Of a stretch of 64,000 bases of DNA, positions 61,930 to 64,000 are shown piece by piece. The notes beneath the pieces were generated by a model. The model saw only the letters and a list, made by a program, of their open reading frames with translations. It searched no databases and was not told the DNA's origin. The translations under genes and the position numbers were made by a program. The DNA is taken from positions 310,001-374,000 of the forward strand of contig NZ_CP117425.1 in NCBI RefSeq assembly GCF_030687295.1, written 5' to 3'. Within the stretch, counting starts at the first letter, position 1, and each line of letters begins with the position of its first letter. Source of the DNA: Pseudomonas beijingensis (GTDB taxonomy: Bacteria; Pseudomonadota; Gammaproteobacteria; Pseudomonadales; Pseudomonadaceae).

Positions 61930-62898
61930 TCAGCTCGTGACCCGTGCGCCTGCCAGGCTGCCACTCAATTCGTAAGCCGTCAGTTCAGCCTGGTGCGCCG
62001 CGAGGATTTCCGGCAACGAGCCGCGCAGGTATTCGACCCAGGTCTTGATCTTCGCATCCAGGTATTGGCGCGATGGATAGATGGCGTAGAGGTTCAGTTC
62101 CTGGGAGCGGTAGTTGGGCATGACCCGCACCAGCGTGCCGTTGCGCAAGCCTTCGATGGCGGCGTACACCGGCAATACTCCCACGCCCATGCCGCTGGTG
62201 ATCGCGGTTTTCATCGCATCGGCGGAGTTCACCAGGAACGGTGAGCTGTTGATGGTGACCATCTCTTGGCCTTCCGGGCCGTCGAACACCCATTTTTCCA
62301 GCGGGATGACCGGGCTGACCAGGCGCAGGCAGGCGTGGTTGAGCAGGTCGCTGGGTTTTTGCGGGCAGCCGCTGGCTTTCACGTAGGCGGGCGACGCACA
62401 GACGATGCTGTAGGTGATCCCCAGACGCTGGGAGACGAAGCCTGAATCCGGCAGCTCGCTGGCGAGCACGATGGAGACGTCGTAGCCCTCGTCCAGGATG
62501 TCCGGCACCCGGTTGGCCAGGGTCAGGTCGAAGGTTACATCCGGATGCGTCTTGCGGTAGCGGGCGATGGCGTCGATCACGAAATGCTGGCCGATGCCGG
62601 TCATGGTGTGGACCTTCAACTGCCCGGCCGGGCGCGCATGGGCGTCGCTGGCCTCGGCTTCCGCTTCTTCGACGTAAGCCAGGATCTGCTCGCAACGCAG
62701 CAAGTAGCGTTTACCCGCCTCGGTCAGGGCAATACGGCGGGTGGTGCGATTGAGCAGGCGGGTTTGCAGATGGGCTTCCAGGTTGGAAACCGCACGCGAG
62801 ACATTGGCTGTGGTGGTATCCAGTTGTACGGCGGCGGCGGTGAAACTGCCGGCTTCGGCCACACAGCTGAACGCGCGCATGTTTTGCAAGGTGTCCAT
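61930..62898 (-). CDS. LysR-family transcriptional regulator
   Basis: Regulator of 322 residues. Winged helix-turn-helix (about 4-62; MRAFSCVAEAGSFTAAAVQLDTT, VSRAVSNLEAHLQTRLLNRTTRR) and an effector-binding domain (about 90-300; GQLKVHTMTGIGQHFVID, YDVSIVLASELPDSGFVSQRLG, GMGVGVLPVYAAIEGLRNG). Divergent from the outer-membrane channel gene at 63223; in many pseudomonads such a regulator controls an adjacent aromatic-acid or fusaric-acid-type efflux operon, a possibility here. It ends 28 bases after the small protein gene on the other strand. Confidence 0.93.
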   Translation of the reverse strand: MDTLQNMRAFSCVAEAGSFTAAAVQLDTTTANVSRAVSNLEAHLQTRLLNRTTRRIALTEAGKRYLLRCEQILAYVEEAEAEASDAHARPAGQLKVHTMTGIGQHFVIDAIARYRKTHPDVTFDLTLANRVPDILDEGYDVSIVLASELPDSGFVSQRLGITYSIVCASPAYVKASGCPQKPSDLLNHACLRLVSPVIPLEKWVFDGPEGQEMVTINSSPFLVNSADAMKTAITSGMGVGVLPVYAAIEGLRNGTLVRVMPNYRSQELNLYAIYPSRQYLDAKIKTWVEYLRGSLPEILAAHQAELTAYELSGSLAGARVTS

Positions 62899-63071
62899 GG
62901 AGGGCTCTCTTGGGAGGTGGCAAATTGTGACATGAAGTTACAGAGATGCGGGACCCGACTAATGGATTATCGCGTTAACGGTAACAAAGATTCGCAGAAA
63001 GGTCGGCTTATCGCGGTCGGGGGCGATGCCTAGAATTGCCGCCAAAGCAGGAGCGGGCCTTGGCGGACACT

Positions 63072-63162
63072 TGTGGGAGCGAGCTTGCTCGCGATGAGGC
63101 CGTCACATTCAACATTTGAGGTGAGTGTCCAGACGCCATCGCGAGCAAGCTCGCTCCCACAG
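63072..63162. repeat. inverted REP pair
   Basis: Forward REP at 63072-63094 and reverse REP at 63137-63162, in the gap between the LysR and channel genes. Confidence 0.9.
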
Positions 63163-63222
63163 GTTTGCGTTAACAGGCAGCCATCCTCGTCGTCATGCCC
63201 CCCTCTCAGGAATTTTACGCAA

Positions 63223-64000
63223 GTGCCGCGTTGCATCAGCAGAGAGCTGAAGACTCTCAGTGTTTGGGTTCTGACATTAACCATCAGTGGTTGCATCGGG
63301 ACAGGAGGGATTGGGCCGCAAAGCCAGGTATTACCGGCCAACCAATTGGCTACCGATGCGGCCATCCGCGAGGCCGCCCGCGACGCCCACTGGCCCACCC
63401 GCCAGTGGTGGCAAGCCTATGGCGATCGGCAACTGGATCGCTGGATCGACCTGGCCGTGCACGACAGCCCGAGCCTGACCATGGCCGCTGCCCGGGTGCG
63501 CCAGGCCAAGGCCATGGCCGGCATCGCCGAGGCCGCCGAGTCGTTGCAGATCAATGGTCAGGCGTCACTCAAGCGCCATAACTGGCCCTCCGATCAGTTC
63601 TACGGGCCGGGCGAGCTGGCCGACACCACGACTTGGGACAACAATGCTTCCCTGGGTTTGAGTTATGCCCTGGACCTGTGGGGCCGTGAGCGCAATGCCA
63701 GTGAACGGGCGGTTGACCTGGCCCACGTCAGCGTCGCTGAAGCGCGACAGGCGCAGCTAGAACTGCAGAACAACATCGTGCGCGCCTACATTCAGTTTTC
63801 GCTGCACTACGCCCAGCGCGATATCGTCGCCGCGACCCTGCGCCAACAAACGCAGATTCTCGACCTGGCGCAAAAGCGCCTGGACGGTGGCATCGGCACT
63901 CATTTCGAAGTCAGCCAGGCCCAGGCGCCACTGCCCGAAACCCATCGCCAACTCGACGTCCTGGACGAAGCCATCGCCTTGAGCCGCAATCAGTTGGCGG
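63223..64000 (+). CDS. efflux outer-membrane lipoprotein, NodT family (partial, runs off window)
   Basis: Start of an OprM/TolC-like outer-membrane channel; 259 residues are in view and the frame stays open to the end. From GTG 63223, which has AGGA 11 bases upstream, the sequence gives a lipoprotein signal (LKTLSVWVLTLTISGC, lipobox ISGC, Cys20). Family regions follow: TRQWWQAYGDRQLDRWIDLAVHDSPSL, AAARVRQAKAMAGIAEAAE, LGLSYALDLWGRERNA and LAQKRLDGGIGTHFEVSQAQA. It is probably the first gene of an efflux operon whose other parts lie beyond the window, and could also serve the channel-less RND operon on the opposite strand. Confidence 0.85.
   Translation, partial: MPRCISRELKTLSVWVLTLTISGCIGTGGIGPQSQVLPANQLATDAAIREAARDAHWPTRQWWQAYGDRQLDRWIDLAVHDSPSLTMAAARVRQAKAMAGIAEAAESLQINGQASLKRHNWPSDQFYGPGELADTTTWDNNASLGLSYALDLWGRERNASERAVDLAHVSVAEARQAQLELQNNIVRAYIQFSLHYAQRDIVAATLRQQTQILDLAQKRLDGGIGTHFEVSQAQAPLPETHRQLDVLDEAIALSRNQLA

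Noticed and set aside
63195..63581. 128-residue frame starting at ATG 63195
   Set aside because: The NodT-family protein is encoded in another frame from 63223 with a clear lipobox and family motifs; this frame is its shadow.

Overview
This is a high G+C Proteobacterial chromosome segment that looks like the Pseudomonas fluorescens group. The evidence is an uninterrupted dcw (division and cell wall) cluster from mraZ to lpxC, the gene order zapG-hydrolase-trpS-zapE-GlxA regulator-acyl-CoA dehydrogenase-aldo/keto reductase-rplM-rpsI-petABC-sspAB-dolP-diaA-yraN-lpoA-rsmI-rnpB, a cyoABCDE operon, and many Pseudomonas-type REP palindromes (core TGTGGGAGCGAGCTTGCTCG).

Layout. 1-6.5 kb: dsbB and the cytochrome bo3 ubiquinol oxidase operon. 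6.5-7.3 kb: a RelE/HigB-type toxin-antitoxin pair lying between two identical 37-bp terminators. 7.3-13.6 kb: accessory genes, namely an unknown protein, a DUF72 protein, a frameshifted PAS-GGDEF gene, a LysR regulator divergent from an ArgD-like aminotransferase, and an OmpA-type lipoprotein. 13.6-26.3 kb: conserved housekeeping block ending with the bc1 complex and SspAB. 26.3-27.8 kb: no genes, but a composite repeat made of two inverted copies of a 300-bp module around six tandem 135-bp REP units. 27.8-32.4 kb: envelope and replication genes dolP, diaA, yraN, lpoA and divergent rsmI. 32.5 kb: RNase P RNA. 33.0-51.0 kb: the dcw cluster, reading from a sigma70-like promoter with GTGG MraZ boxes 10 bp apart, and making peptidoglycan precursors (murEFDGC, mraY, ddlB), divisome proteins (ftsLIWQAZ) and the lipid A enzyme lpxC. 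51.0-53.2 kb: a second composite repeat, one arm of which is interrupted by a complete IS4-family insertion sequence with 18-bp inverted repeats and an 11-bp target duplication. 53.2-64 kb: a diguanylate cyclase, then an RND efflux operon (membrane fusion protein, HAE1-like permease, CopR/CusR-like regulator, sensor kinase) with a CusR-type palindrome upstream, a small conserved protein, a LysR regulator, and a NodT-type outer-membrane efflux lipoprotein that runs off the end.

Three genes (PAS-GGDEF, petC, ftsZ) each carry one extra base in a short homopolymer run. Because ftsZ is essential, sequence or assembly error is the most likely cause, and these genes should be read as probably intact in the organism.

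The most unusual structures are the two composite repeats, the duplicated terminator around the toxin-antitoxin module, and the metal-type two-component system wired to a drug-type RND pump. I did not find a phage, a CRISPR array, tRNAs or rRNAs.
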